A stretch of 64,000 nt of DNA from Anaerorudis cellulosivorans (GCF_025943985.1 NZ_JAPCWE010000001.1:140594-204593); one strand, 5' to 3'. Positions 8,058 through 17,161 are shown, counted from the first letter of the stretch. Translations and numbers: made by a program. The notes: generated by a model from the letters alone, not told the origin.

Positions 8058-9533
8058 TTATACATTCGGCATATCGGGCAATTTCCACGGATCACGATAG
8101 CTATGCTTGATCAATTCCTCAGCATAGGCCTTGGCATTCATGGGTTCAGTCCATTTTTTGTCAAACTTAGGATCACCGTCAACAATTTTGAAGCCATCTT
8201 CAATAATGGTTCTGATTGTAGCATTATCGGGAATATTGGTAAACCTCATGTTTTCACCGTCCCAATCAAGTTCTTGATTAAGAGCCTGCAATCTCACTGC
8301 AAGCACTCCCATTACAACCATTTCGTTAAAAGGTCCTGCTTCCGAGAACGGAGATGCAGTCTCAATACGATTTTCGGGACTCTCCTTACATGCCCGTACC
8401 CAGTCCATTTCGTGCGATAATGTAACTTCGCGCTGAGTCTTTGGCGATTTGGGAGTTCTTCCGGATACTAACCAAGGATCTTTTCCGTAGCATCCGCAAA
8501 TCAAGGTATCCTTTGTTCCATGGAAGATAACGCCGCCACCTGCATCATTCAAATTTTTCCCCGCGGGTACACCTTCCGGACGGAAAGGTTGCAAACCACC
8601 GTCATACCATATAACTTCAACTTCCGGCATAGCTACTTTTGGCAAATTTTCCCGAGCCGGGAATACCAGTCTTACCTTTTGTGCCACAGGAGCAGAATCG
8701 GTTAACAACATCGTAGAACTCGCTTCAACTTTGGTTGGATAACCCAATCTTAACCCTTTAAATACCGGATGCAAAATATGACATGCCATGTCGCCTAATG
8801 CACCTGTACCAAAATCCCACCATCCACGCCAGTTCCAAGGTGTATAAATTTGGTTGAAAGGACGCATGGGAGCCGGTCCTATAAACAAATCCCATTTCAA
8901 CGTAGAAGGAATAGGATCTGCTTTGGCAGGACGATTCAGACCTTGAGGCCAAATAGGTCTGTCGGTAAAAGCTTCAACCCGGGTTACTTCTCCAATTTGA
9001 CCGTCATAAATCCAATCGATTACCTGACGAACTCCTGCAGCTGACGCTCCCTGATTGCCCATTTGTGTGGCAACTTTATATTTCTTTGCCAATTTGGTTA
9101 ACAGACGGGATTCGTAAACACTATGAGTCAATGGTTTTTGCACATACACATGTTTTCCCATTGTCATGGCATCTGCAGCAATAATAGCATGGGTATGATC
9201 AGCTGTGGCTACTACAACAGCATCGATACTTTTGCCCAATTCATCATACATTTTCCGATAATCGTAATATTTCTTTGCTTTAGGAAAATACTTGAAAACG
9301 CGGTCGCTGTATTTCCAATCTACATCAGCTAGAGCAACAATATTCTCACTCTCCAGATTTTTAAGGTTAGCAAAACCCATACCTCCCACACCCACACCTG
9401 CTATATTCAATTTATCGCTCGGTGCGGTATGACCAAAACTTTTACCCAGTACCGATGAAGGTACAACGGTCAAACCCGCGGCAGCCATAGCCCCGGTTTC
9501 CAAAAATTTCCTTCTTGACATTTTTGATGACAT
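8058..9533 (-). CDS. Tat-exported Gfo/Idh/MocA family oxidoreductase
   Basis: First gene of the minus-strand cluster, 491 residues. A Tat signal (SRRKFLETG, hydrophobic GAMAAAGLTVVP) precedes the Rossmann fold (GVGVGGMG), ALADVD, ATADHTHA and the YVQKPLTH catalytic-lysine motif. The C-terminal domain is longer than in the 5670 paralogue and includes WNWRGWWDFGTGALGD, typical of the Bacteroidota/Planctomycetota exported subfamily. The two oxidoreductases are too different to be a recent duplication, so they may do opposite redox steps (oxidation of substrate, reduction of product) around one cofactor pool. The ATG at 9533 is used; the ATG four codons in (MSRRKF) would also keep the whole Tat motif. 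Confidence 0.9.
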   Translation of the reverse strand: MSSKMSRRKFLETGAMAAAGLTVVPSSVLGKSFGHTAPSDKLNIAGVGVGGMGFANLKNLESENIVALADVDWKYSDRVFKYFPKAKKYYDYRKMYDELGKSIDAVVVATADHTHAIIAADAMTMGKHVYVQKPLTHSVYESRLLTKLAKKYKVATQMGNQGASAAGVRQVIDWIYDGQIGEVTRVEAFTDRPIWPQGLNRPAKADPIPSTLKWDLFIGPAPMRPFNQIYTPWNWRGWWDFGTGALGDMACHILHPVFKGLRLGYPTKVEASSTMLLTDSAPVAQKVRLVFPARENLPKVAMPEVEVIWYDGGLQPFRPEGVPAGKNLNDAGGGVIFHGTKDTLICGCYGKDPWLVSGRTPKSPKTQREVTLSHEMDWVRACKESPENRIETASPFSEAGPFNEMVVMGVLAVRLQALNQELDWDGENMRFTNIPDNATIRTIIEDGFKIVDGDPKFDKKWTEPMNAKAYAEELIKHSYRDPWKLPDMPNV

Positions 9534-10023
9534 AACTTTCTATTTTTGAGATTAAACATTATGTAAAAACTATTTTTATTCTTATCTTCACAGGGTATCA
9601 ATTGTTTTTCTTTTCGTGTTATTGGTTTATTTACATAAACAACAAATGCATGCAGCTGCGTTACCAAAATATCTCAAAAACATGGCAATTAAACCGGCTG
9701 TCGCATCTTTAACACTAAAAGATGCCCTAAAAATAGCATAAATTATTTTGAAAGTAAAATTTTTACAAAGCAAATGTTATCGATTTATGGTAAATAGTAT
9801 TTCCCCAATCGAAAACTCTCCTCGCCATATTTGCACTAAACCATTGTAAATATAATTGTTAAGCTATGAGTAAACGCTTCTCCAAATGATATGAAAGGAC
9901 TTCTTCTTTTTCCCAAAATACCTTTCTCTATTAAATAAATCGGTAACGGATTAAACCTCTTTGTCAAAAAAATGTTCTTTATATAAAGACAAGAACATTT
10001 TCTTTATAAAACAACATCTAATT
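9534..10023. other. 490-bp divergent intergenic region
   Basis: AT-rich spacer between the divergent 8058 oxidoreductase and M48 peptidase genes; it must hold both promoters. I see no convincing TAnnTTTG element for either. It contains an 8-bp stem hairpin GCATCTTT/AAAGATGC (9703-9710 with 9718-9725, 7-nt loop) and an 11-bp perfect stem just upstream of the M48 start. No RNA gene or credible small CDS was recognised. Confidence 0.6.
9969..10001 (+). promoter_or_regulatory. Leader hairpin upstream of the M48 peptidase start
   Basis: Perfect inverted repeat: AAAATGTTCTT at 9969-9979 and AAGAACATTTT at 9991-10001, with an 11-nt loop, ending 22 bp before the ATG at 10024. There is no T-tract after it, so it is more likely an operator or a leader stem than a terminator. 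Its position also argues against an upstream TTG start at 9961. Confidence 0.45.
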
Positions 10024-10869
10024 ATGGGAACAACGAATGGCGAAGGGACAAACAGTCTTTATCCGGTAAAGTATCTCCTGACGATGGTAATCACAGTCTT
10101 TTTAATGCAAGGTTGTGGCAGTGTCCCCATAACCGGAAGACGCCAATTGATGTTGGTGTCGGATCAAGAAGTTATTTCTCTCAGTCTACAACAGTATCAG
10201 GAGTATATCAATACCGCCAACATCATAACAGGCACATCCGAAGCTCAAACCGTACAACGGGTTGGAATGAGAATAGCCAAAGCTGTTGAAACGTTTTTGA
10301 AAAACAACGGAGCATCTTCGGAAATAAAAAACTATACATGGGAATTTAAATTGGTAAAAGATAACAGCATAAATGCTTTTGCGATGCCCGGCGGGAAAGT
10401 AGTGGTTTATTCGGGTTTATTACCGGTAACCCAAAACGAAGCTTCGTTGGCAGTTGTCATTGGGCACGAAATAGGACACGTCGTAGCCAAACATGCTAAT
10501 GAACGAATAAGTCAACAGCTTGCTCTTCAATACGGAGGTGCTGTAGCAGGAGAATTATTGGGAGGGGTTGCGGCTACCCAAATCGGACAAACCGTATTCG
10601 GTCTTGGAGCTCAAATGGGTGTTATGCTTCCCTACGCACGTAAACAGGAATACGAAGCCGACGAACTTGGACTGATTTTCATGGCAATGGCGGGTTATGA
10701 TCCACGAGTAGCTATCCCTTTCTGGACAAGAATGGCACAGAGTTCACAAGGCGGTAAAATTCCCGAATTTTTGAGCACACACCCAACCGATGCCAAACGC
10801 ATCAGCAATATGGAAAAGATTTTACCTAAAGCGTTGAAATACTATTCATCTTCTCAACCGATCAAGTGA
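10024..10869 (+). CDS. M48 family metallopeptidase, lipoprotein
   Basis: Zinc metallopeptidase of the M48 (Ste24/BepA/LoiP-like) family, 281 residues from the ATG at 10024. The zinc motif HEIGH is at H148-H152 and the third ligand E211 lies in EYEADELG. The N-terminus has a membrane segment ending in MQGC (Cys31), with CGSVPITGRRQL after it, which is the usual start of mature Bacteroidota M48 lipoproteins. Such enzymes sit in the periplasm and degrade or help fold outer-membrane proteins. A TTG at 9961 would add 21 residues and run through a leader hairpin, so I reject it. The last 24 bp overlap the end of the convergent DUF4293 gene. Confidence 0.88.
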   Translation: MGTTNGEGTNSLYPVKYLLTMVITVFLMQGCGSVPITGRRQLMLVSDQEVISLSLQQYQEYINTANIITGTSEAQTVQRVGMRIAKAVETFLKNNGASSEIKNYTWEFKLVKDNSINAFAMPGGKVVVYSGLLPVTQNEASLAVVIGHEIGHVVAKHANERISQQLALQYGGAVAGELLGGVAATQIGQTVFGLGAQMGVMLPYARKQEYEADELGLIFMAMAGYDPRVAIPFWTRMAQSSQGGKIPEFLSTHPTDAKRISNMEKILPKALKYYSSSQPIK

Positions 10870-11301
10870 TCTTACCAAAACTTCATCTTCCCCGATTTTT
10901 CGTATCGCCAGATAACTCAAAATAATGGCAATGGCCGGCATAATTATACCTATACCGACTTTTTCGAAAGTAGTATCGGCCTCGGGGTTACGCATAAATA
11001 TAAGGAATAGGAAGAACAAATAAAAACCGACCATAAGAATGATATTCATAACGGTCAATCGTATTTGCAAAATTCTTTTCTTATACAGGAATACGACAAT
11101 TAATGAAAGTATGGCACTAATAGCACCCAGGGTGAATAATCCCCATGTGTTGAAAATGAGTTCACCATTTAGATAAAACCCCATTGCTTCAAAAGTAACG
11201 GGTTGCCCATTAAAAGTAAACGTGGCAAGCGGCAAAACAGAAGCCAGCACCATACATGCCGCAGCCAGGAGCAAATAGATCGTCTGAATACGTTGAAGCA
11301 T
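10846..11301 (-). CDS. DUF4293 family membrane protein
   Basis: Small integral membrane protein of 151 residues with four predicted transmembrane helices; the N-terminus MLQRIQTIYLLLAA is the hallmark of the Bacteroidota-specific DUF4293 family (PF14126). No biochemical role is known. It follows rpoZ with a 2-bp gap and lies downstream of bamD, the usual neighbourhood of this family, so it is likely co-expressed with them. Its 3' end overlaps the convergent M48 peptidase gene by 24 bp. Charged residues at the C-terminus (GEDEVLVRSLDRLRR) are probably cytoplasmic. Confidence 0.88.
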   Translation of the reverse strand: MLQRIQTIYLLLAAACMVLASVLPLATFTFNGQPVTFEAMGFYLNGELIFNTWGLFTLGAISAILSLIVVFLYKKRILQIRLTVMNIILMVGFYLFFLFLIFMRNPEADTTFEKVGIGIIMPAIAIILSYLAIRKIGEDEVLVRSLDRLRR

Positions 11302-11303
11302 AA

Positions 11304-11636
11304 TCAGAATAATTCTTTTTCTTTGGCAGGATTACGATAATAAATTTCCCCTTTTTCCCATTCATCAATAGCAATGAGAGTAGGTTTCGGTAATTTTTCG
11401 TAGAAACGCGAAATTTCGATTTGTTCGTGGTTCTCAAACACCTCTTCGAGATTATCCGAATAAGAAGCAAATTCTTCTAATTTACTATCCAGATCGTGTT
11501 TCATTTCTGCAGCAATCTGATTTGCTCTTTTACTTATAATCACCACCATTTCATAAACATTTCCCGTTGGTTTGGATAATTCCCAAATATTACGGGTCTC
11601 TGTATTTGTGCTTGCGGTTATTTTTTTGTAATCCAT
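11304..11636 (-). CDS. rpoZ: DNA-directed RNA polymerase subunit omega (Bacteroidota type)
   Basis: Protein of 110 residues matching the divergent omega/Rpb6-like subunit of Bacteroidota: an N-terminal NVYEMVVIISKRANQIA segment corresponds to the conserved omega helix that clamps the beta-prime C-terminus, and the C-terminal tail KPTLIAIDEWEKGEIYYR is typical of this phylum. It aids assembly and stability of RNA polymerase in the cytosol. It sits between bamD and the DUF4293 gene, the standard Bacteroidales order. Annotators often label it simply as a hypothetical protein because it is so unlike E. coli omega. Confidence 0.85.
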   Translation of the reverse strand: MDYKKITASTNTETRNIWELSKPTGNVYEMVVIISKRANQIAAEMKHDLDSKLEEFASYSDNLEEVFENHEQIEISRFYEKLPKPTLIAIDEWEKGEIYYRNPAKEKELF

Positions 11637-11698
11637 TTAGCTAATTTATGGGTTTAATTGTTACTATATACTCTTTTTTACTTCGATGCAAATTGAAT

Positions 11699-12517
11699 TC
11701 ATTCCGGCAAAGCGTCAATTTTTTTCTGAGCTTCACGATAATATATTTCTGCCTCTTTCATATATTTTCCGTCGGGAAAAGAATTTTTATAATTGAAATA
11801 TTCATCTACCACCATACGATAACGCTCGGGTTGAGCCGCACGTGTACTCCTTTCGGCATATTCATAACGGGAACGCAGTATCGTCATTTGAAAATCTTCC
11901 GCATATTTTGAAAAAGGATAACTTTTTAATCCTTCGCGAGCCGTTATCACCGCCGACTCATAGTTGTTCCCCATATAATTCCCCAATTTCAAGTATAATT
12001 GAGCAGCCAACAACTCTTTGTATGCCAATTTTTCCTGAAGTTCGAACAAGTAATCTTTGGCTTGTTGAGTCCGTTCACTTTGAGGATACTTCTCAAGATA
12101 ACGTTGAAATTCGGATATGGCCTTATAGGTTTTTGTTTGATCGAGACGAGGATCGGGCGAATCGAGATACATGCCGTAAGCAGCGTAAAAAAGTGCCGGC
12201 TCGGCATACTCTCCTTTCGGGAAAGTGTTATAATACGTAGTAAACGACTCTGTTGCCATTACATAATCCTTTGAATTGTAATAGCTTTGTGCCAAAAGAT
12301 AAAGCGACTCCTCAGCCCGTGCCGTACCCTTAAAAAAAGGAACCAGTTCTTGAAGCAAGGTTATTGCACGATCATACTTACCTGCTTCGAAATATTTTTT
12401 GGCATACGTATATTTCAATTCCAAATCGGTACTTTTCAGTATTTTGTTGTACTCACCGCATGAGCTCACAACAAGAGAAAACACCAAGATGGAAATAATT
12501 TGAAACTTTCTTTTCAT
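11699..12517 (-). CDS. bamD: Outer membrane protein assembly factor BamD
   Basis: BamD/YfiO-type lipoprotein, 272 residues from the ATG at 12517 (MKRKFQII). The lipobox VVSSC gives Cys20. An upstream in-frame ATG at 12577 would put 20 unrelated residues before the signal peptide and is rejected. The mature part is a series of TPR-like helical hairpins (YAKKYFEAGKYDRAITLLQ, EESLYLLAQSYYNSKDY, AEPALFYAAYGMY), as in BamD, which binds BamA in the periplasm and helps insert outer-membrane beta barrels. It heads the bamD-rpoZ-DUF4293 set. A TAAATTTG box lies on its strand at 12538-12545, close enough that the mRNA would have a very short leader; this promoter is weakly supported. Confidence 0.9.
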   Translation of the reverse strand: MKRKFQIISILVFSLVVSSCGEYNKILKSTDLELKYTYAKKYFEAGKYDRAITLLQELVPFFKGTARAEESLYLLAQSYYNSKDYVMATESFTTYYNTFPKGEYAEPALFYAAYGMYLDSPDPRLDQTKTYKAISEFQRYLEKYPQSERTQQAKDYLFELQEKLAYKELLAAQLYLKLGNYMGNNYESAVITAREGLKSYPFSKYAEDFQMTILRSRYEYAERSTRAAQPERYRMVVDEYFNYKNSFPDGKYMKEAEIYYREAQKKIDALPE

Positions 12518-12650
12518 CAAAAACCATTTTAGGCATGCAAATTTACGGAAACTTTTACAGATAAACTCATCTATCAACCAATTTTATTCTATTTTAGGAT
12601 TTTGAATCTTTTCTCCTTCTTCTGTCTCGTTGAAAGGTAAATTATTTCCT

Positions 12651-13352
12651 TTATCCCATGCGACTGATTTTTCGAAGTTTGTCCTCATCTATAATCTTGA
12701 TTTTTCTTCCATCAATAGCGATTACGTGTTCATCTACAAAATTAGAAAGCGTACGTATGGCATTCGAAGTAGTCATGTTCGATAAGCTTGCCAAATCTTC
12801 GCGAGCTAAATAAATATTTATGGTAGCACCATCCTCTTCCAATCCATAACTTTCTTTCAAAAAAAGAAGCGATTCGGCAAGACGGCCACGAATATGTTTT
12901 TGAGTAAGATTCACCACCCGCTGGTCGGCTATTCCGAGGTCTGTTGAAAGCATTTGAATGAAAAGCATGGCCAAATGACTGTTTCCCAACAACATCTTTT
13001 CAATGATTTCCATTGGAATCATACACACCGTTGAAGGTTCAAAAGCAGCTGCAGCGGTAACATAGGGTTCATGTGCAAAATATGCCCGATATCCGAAATA
13101 CTGAACGGGGCGAATCATACGAATGATCTGATTGCGTCCTCCTACACCGGTTCTGAAAATTTTCACTTTCCCTTTAAACAGACACATCAAATCTTTAGGA
13201 ATTTCATTCTCGCAATAGATGAGTTCGTTTTTTTTGAAATTCACTATTCGTGCATTCTTTCGAAGCACTTCACGTTCATCATCCGATAATACTTTCCAGA
13301 TATCGGATAATGAAGATGACAAATCTATCCCATTTTTCCTCTTTGCCGGCAT
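12651..13352 (-). CDS. Crp/Fnr family transcriptional regulator
   Basis: 233-residue regulator with an N-terminal cyclic-nucleotide-binding-type jelly roll (about residues 22-140, ending in a dimerisation helix around MLLGNSHLAMLFIQML) and a C-terminal Crp-type winged helix (about 160-228, recognition segment SNMTTSNAIRTLSNF). It lacks the cysteine cluster of FNR, so oxygen sensing by an iron-sulfur cluster is unlikely; the effector is unknown. It reads towards bamD with a 133-bp gap and is divergent from the DUF5686 gene at 13554, with 201 bp between. It may regulate either neighbour or distant genes. Confidence 0.9.
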   Translation of the reverse strand: MPAKRKNGIDLSSSLSDIWKVLSDDEREVLRKNARIVNFKKNELIYCENEIPKDLMCLFKGKVKIFRTGVGGRNQIIRMIRPVQYFGYRAYFAHEPYVTAAAAFEPSTVCMIPMEIIEKMLLGNSHLAMLFIQMLSTDLGIADQRVVNLTQKHIRGRLAESLLFLKESYGLEEDGATINIYLAREDLASLSNMTTSNAIRTLSNFVDEHVIAIDGRKIKIIDEDKLRKISRMG

Positions 13353-13553
13353 ATCTGTTTTAGAACAATGTTATATAACACAAAAATACAAAATATTTTA
13401 TGAGTGAATAGTGAAAATAAGAATATAATTTATTCGTTTATGATAAAAACCTTGTATTTTAATATATTTAGCATAAACAATCCCCCTTTTCACGTAATTT
13501 TATTTCAGTTTTAAATTTAGTTTTCCGAAATAATGCATAAATTTGTTTGAAAT

Positions 13554-15686
13554 ATGCAAGGTAAACGCTTTATCATATTCGTGTTGGTGTTTTTTGCTTC
13601 GTTATGTACCTTTGCCCAAAACCTGATCGCTGTAGATACCCTAATGAAAAGAGTCAGAAGTACCGGCGAAAGATACAATGAATGGGTTCAAACATATGAA
13701 GCCGAAGTATATATGCGTACATACGTTGAAACGGTCAAAAAGAATTTTTTGTATAAATTCACCCGTTTTGTTCCCCATTTTGTACTTCACGATCCAAAAT
13801 CAGACGAAGCCATCATCGAAAGCATAAGCCGACTCAACTATACATATCCTCACAATTATACCCACTATATTCAATACGTGACGGGGAGCCTTACCAAAAA
13901 AAAGGATATCGAAATGATTCCTTTTAATATGCTGAATATAAACGTTTACGCCCAAACTACTTATGACGGGAGTTTTATTCTGCCTTTGCATCATGTTTCG
14001 TCAAAATATTACCGATACCGCATCAAACAAACCTATTACGACGAAAATGAAAAAAAGACATATTATGTTGTCGAGTTTTCTCCGGTTTACACCAGTTCGA
14101 AGCTACTAAAAGGAGTTACGGTCATTGAAGAAGGAACATGGCGCGTAATCCGTTTTTCGGCCGAGTGGGAAGAGATGATGAACGATTTTCGTTTTGAAAT
14201 TACCATGGGTGATGGACCGATTACCGCATATCTCCCTGTACATTTCATCATCTACAAAACTACCTGTTATCTGGGGAACGTCGTTGCAAATCGTTATCTG
14301 GCACAAATCAACTACACCGATATTGTCCTGAACGATCATGTTATGAAAGAAAAGAGCCTGGATATCAGTTATCTATACAATACAATCGAGAGTTCTCCTT
14401 CGATACACAACGATTCCCTTTTCTGGGAAAAAATCCGCCCGATTCCTCTTCAGGCAAAAGAATCCGAAACCATCGAAAATTACAAAAAACAACAAAATGG
14501 CGACTCGATTACCAACAACCCAAAAGCACAGCAAATCGCCAAACTGATAACCGAGGATTCCCAATATCGATACAAATCGACTCAAATCCGTTATAGCGGA
14601 CCACTTAATCCCTCCATGCTCGGTTACACCTCACCGGATGGGATTACCTACAAGCAAAAATTATTTTTAAAAGTCGATTTAAAAGACAACAAAGATTTGT
14701 ATCTCGATGCTTTCGCGGGATACATGTTTAAAAGGAAAGAATTTTTTGCCGATCTTTCCATGAGATGGAACTACAACCCTGCCCGTATCGGCAACCTTTC
14801 CTTTTCCGTAGGAAGCGGTAATCGCACATACAGCTCGCTCTTCGTGGAACAGGTGCAGGATAGCCTCCTCAACAAAGGACTTAAATTCAGCGATATTTCG
14901 GTCGATTACTATAAAGATTATTATTTTCGGCTTCTTAACGATATCGAACTCGTTAATGGCCTGATGTTGGGAACCGGTATTGAGTACCATATCCGCAAAG
15001 GAAACGAAAATACAAAAGCATTACGCACATCAAGCACCGATAACAATGGCGTAGAAGAAATGTTTGGAACCCAATATGATTTTTTACCCTTTATTCGGCT
15101 TTCATGGACACCACAACAATATTATCGTTTCGATGGTCCTCAAAAGATTCCGGTTCGTTCAGACTACCCCACTTTTAAAATCGAATTTGCCCGAAGTATA
15201 AAAAACATGTTGGGAGGATCCTCTGCATATAATCGCCTTGAAATCGATGTGAGTCAACATATCCCATTCGGATTATTGAAATCGCTTCAATATCATGTAG
15301 GAGGCGGAATATTTTCTAACCAAAAAACGGAATATTTTGCCGATTTCGTCTATTTTGCCAAAAACAACTTCCCTCAAAATTGGGAAGACGGCATCGGCGG
15401 CAATTTCAATCTCTTACACCGCAGCCTGTATAACGCTTCCGATTCGTATTTTCAGGCACATGTCATGTTCGAAACCCCTTTTCTTATCCTGAAAAATGTA
15501 TCCCCCATTTCACATGGTGTGCTCTCCGAACGATTATATCTCAGTCAATTGTATACTCCTCAAATCATTTCGTATACCGAAGTGGGGTACGGCATCGGAA
15601 ATCGATTCTTCAATACGGCTGTTTTCGGCTCTTTCCACAAACACAATTTCAGGGAAATAGGAGTTAGAATGCTGCTTACATTCTGA
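13554..15686 (+). CDS. DUF5686 family outer-membrane protein
   Basis: Protein of 710 residues with a Sec signal peptide (cleavage near TFA-QN) and a sequence typical of the Bacteroidota DUF5686 family (PF18939), ending in a beta-rich barrel-like half with alternating aromatic strands and a C-terminal phenylalanine (GVRMLLTF). Larger relatives carry an N-terminal carboxypeptidase-regulatory-like beta-sandwich domain; this one starts straight at VDTLMKRVRSTGERY, so that domain is absent. Function is not established; an outer-membrane location is inferred from the C-terminal half. It is divergent from the Crp/Fnr gene and convergent with the DUF389 gene, stopping 10 bp short of it. A TAAATTTG box at 13538-13545 lies only 8 bp before the ATG, so a near-leaderless mRNA is possible. 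Confidence 0.82.
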   Translation: MQGKRFIIFVLVFFASLCTFAQNLIAVDTLMKRVRSTGERYNEWVQTYEAEVYMRTYVETVKKNFLYKFTRFVPHFVLHDPKSDEAIIESISRLNYTYPHNYTHYIQYVTGSLTKKKDIEMIPFNMLNINVYAQTTYDGSFILPLHHVSSKYYRYRIKQTYYDENEKKTYYVVEFSPVYTSSKLLKGVTVIEEGTWRVIRFSAEWEEMMNDFRFEITMGDGPITAYLPVHFIIYKTTCYLGNVVANRYLAQINYTDIVLNDHVMKEKSLDISYLYNTIESSPSIHNDSLFWEKIRPIPLQAKESETIENYKKQQNGDSITNNPKAQQIAKLITEDSQYRYKSTQIRYSGPLNPSMLGYTSPDGITYKQKLFLKVDLKDNKDLYLDAFAGYMFKRKEFFADLSMRWNYNPARIGNLSFSVGSGNRTYSSLFVEQVQDSLLNKGLKFSDISVDYYKDYYFRLLNDIELVNGLMLGTGIEYHIRKGNENTKALRTSSTDNNGVEEMFGTQYDFLPFIRLSWTPQQYYRFDGPQKIPVRSDYPTFKIEFARSIKNMLGGSSAYNRLEIDVSQHIPFGLLKSLQYHVGGGIFSNQKTEYFADFVYFAKNNFPQNWEDGIGGNFNLLHRSLYNASDSYFQAHVMFETPFLILKNVSPISHGVLSERLYLSQLYTPQIISYTEVGYGIGNRFFNTAVFGSFHKHNFREIGVRMLLTF

Positions 15687-15696
15687 TAACGAAAGC

Positions 15697-17046
15697 CTAT
15701 TTGGTCGCTTCTTCAAAAAGAACCTTCACGTCTTCCCTCTTCAATCTGTTTTGCAACCAGGCTTCAATTTTTCGTTTATCACTGATACGCAACGAATTAC
15801 GTGGTACATTGAAAACAACAAGTGGTACTCTCGATGACTGCCTGAGTGAATCTTTATCAAAAACAAACGAATGGGTTTCAGCATAGGCACAACCTTGAAT
15901 TTGAGGATACAACGGCCTTATTTCTTTCAATATCTTCTCACCCGTCATGGGTATACTCAGTATACTGTCAATCTGATTTTCACGCTGCCTCAATGTAAAC
16001 GTAAGCGCCATGATCTTGTTATTCAATATTTCGGTTTCCGTTTGATATTTTCGTGTTTTTTCTTCAAGAAGTGATGCTTCAAAGCCTTGACGTATAGTTA
16101 TTTTAGACGTATCCAGCCGATAAGCCAATGCGCGTTCCTTTATCATCCTTATTAACGAATCCGACAAACCGTACCCCGAATAAAACAACTCTACTGCACC
16201 GGTAGAAGAACTCACCCGATTCCCCTGTAAATAATTACCTTCGAGCACAGATACCTCATCAATAAAAGTGCGCAAATTTCGCGAAAACTCCTCTTTTTTT
16301 ACCAACCGGTAACCAAAAAAAATGCTGGGAACAAAAGTAGCCAGAATTATGGCAGTAATACCATGCGTTACTTTTCTCTTTTTTTCCGGATCAACAATGG
16401 TACGAATGGGAAATTTCAAAAATCGACATACGATTAAAGCAGCAAAAGCTATAAAAACCGTATTAATGGTAAACAAATATAAAGCTCCGAAAAAGAAATT
16501 CCATTGAAAAGTTGCCAATCCATATCCTGCAGTACAAATAGGAGGCATCAGGGCAGTGGCTATGGCAACACCCGGTATCACGTTACCTTTGACCTTACTG
16601 CTCACAGCCACAATTCCTGCCAAGCCCCCAAAAAGAGCAATAATTACGTCATATATAGATGGACTTGTTCGGGCCAATAACTCGGAATGCGCTTCATTCA
16701 ATGGCGAAAGTACAAAATAAAATGCTGAAGTAAGCAGACTTGCACCAACGGCAAAACCCAGATTTTTCAACGAGCGCTCAAACAGCGGAAAATCATATGT
16801 TGCCAAACTATACCCCATCCCGTTAATCGGTCCCATCAGAGGAGAAATCAACATGGCGCCGATTATTACTGCCGTAGAATTCATATTCAATCCCACCGAA
16901 CAAACCACAATGGCAAACATAAGGATCCAGAGATTAGTACCCCTGAAAACGATCCCTTGGGTTATATTCCGATAGACGGCATCATACCCTTCAAGTTCGG
17001 AACGAAGATCAAACCAGTTGAATAAATTTTTGAGCGTTTTCCTCAT
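15697..17046 (-). CDS. DUF389 family membrane protein
   Basis: 449-residue protein of the DUF389 family (PF04087). About six transmembrane helices lie between residues 38 and 270, including the signature GAMLISPLMGPINGMG and GNVIPGVAIATALMPPICTAGYG segments, which resemble half-channel motifs. The C-terminal 170 residues are soluble and rich in charged and Ser/Thr residues, with a coiled-coil-like stretch (EEKTRKYQTETEILNNKIM). The family is widespread but has no settled function; transport is a common guess. It stands alone, convergent with DUF5686, and has its own spacer upstream containing the terminator of the PspC gene. Confidence 0.86.
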   Translation of the reverse strand: MRKTLKNLFNWFDLRSELEGYDAVYRNITQGIVFRGTNLWILMFAIVVCSVGLNMNSTAVIIGAMLISPLMGPINGMGYSLATYDFPLFERSLKNLGFAVGASLLTSAFYFVLSPLNEAHSELLARTSPSIYDVIIALFGGLAGIVAVSSKVKGNVIPGVAIATALMPPICTAGYGLATFQWNFFFGALYLFTINTVFIAFAALIVCRFLKFPIRTIVDPEKKRKVTHGITAIILATFVPSIFFGYRLVKKEEFSRNLRTFIDEVSVLEGNYLQGNRVSSSTGAVELFYSGYGLSDSLIRMIKERALAYRLDTSKITIRQGFEASLLEEKTRKYQTETEILNNKIMALTFTLRQRENQIDSILSIPMTGEKILKEIRPLYPQIQGCAYAETHSFVFDKDSLRQSSRVPLVVFNVPRNSLRISDKRKIEAWLQNRLKREDVKVLFEEATK

Positions 17047-17096
17047 ATCTCATTTTTATAAAAGCAAAACTACAAAAAAAATCGACTGAACGATAT

Positions 17097-17127
17097 AAAA
17101 AGTGCAGCCGGAAACCTCCGGCCACAC
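17097..17127 (-). terminator. Intrinsic terminator after the PspC-domain gene
   Basis: Hairpin with a GCCGG/CCGGC core (17107-17111 with 17118-17122), continued after a two-base mismatch by GTG/CAC, followed on the minus strand by TTTTT (17101-17097). It lies 35 bp after the stop of the PspC gene. Confidence 0.7.
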
Positions 17128-17161
17128 AAACACAATGAATTTAAAAGTAGCGTCTATAAAA

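Noticed and set aside
9961..10023. TTG start extending the M48 peptidase by 21 residues
   Set aside because: The extension covers a perfect hairpin and lacks the usual lipoprotein N-terminus; the ATG at 10024 gives a normal signal peptide.
12518..12577. Upstream ATG extending bamD by 20 residues
   Set aside because: It would place an unrelated sequence before a perfect lipoprotein signal; MKRKFQII is the normal start.
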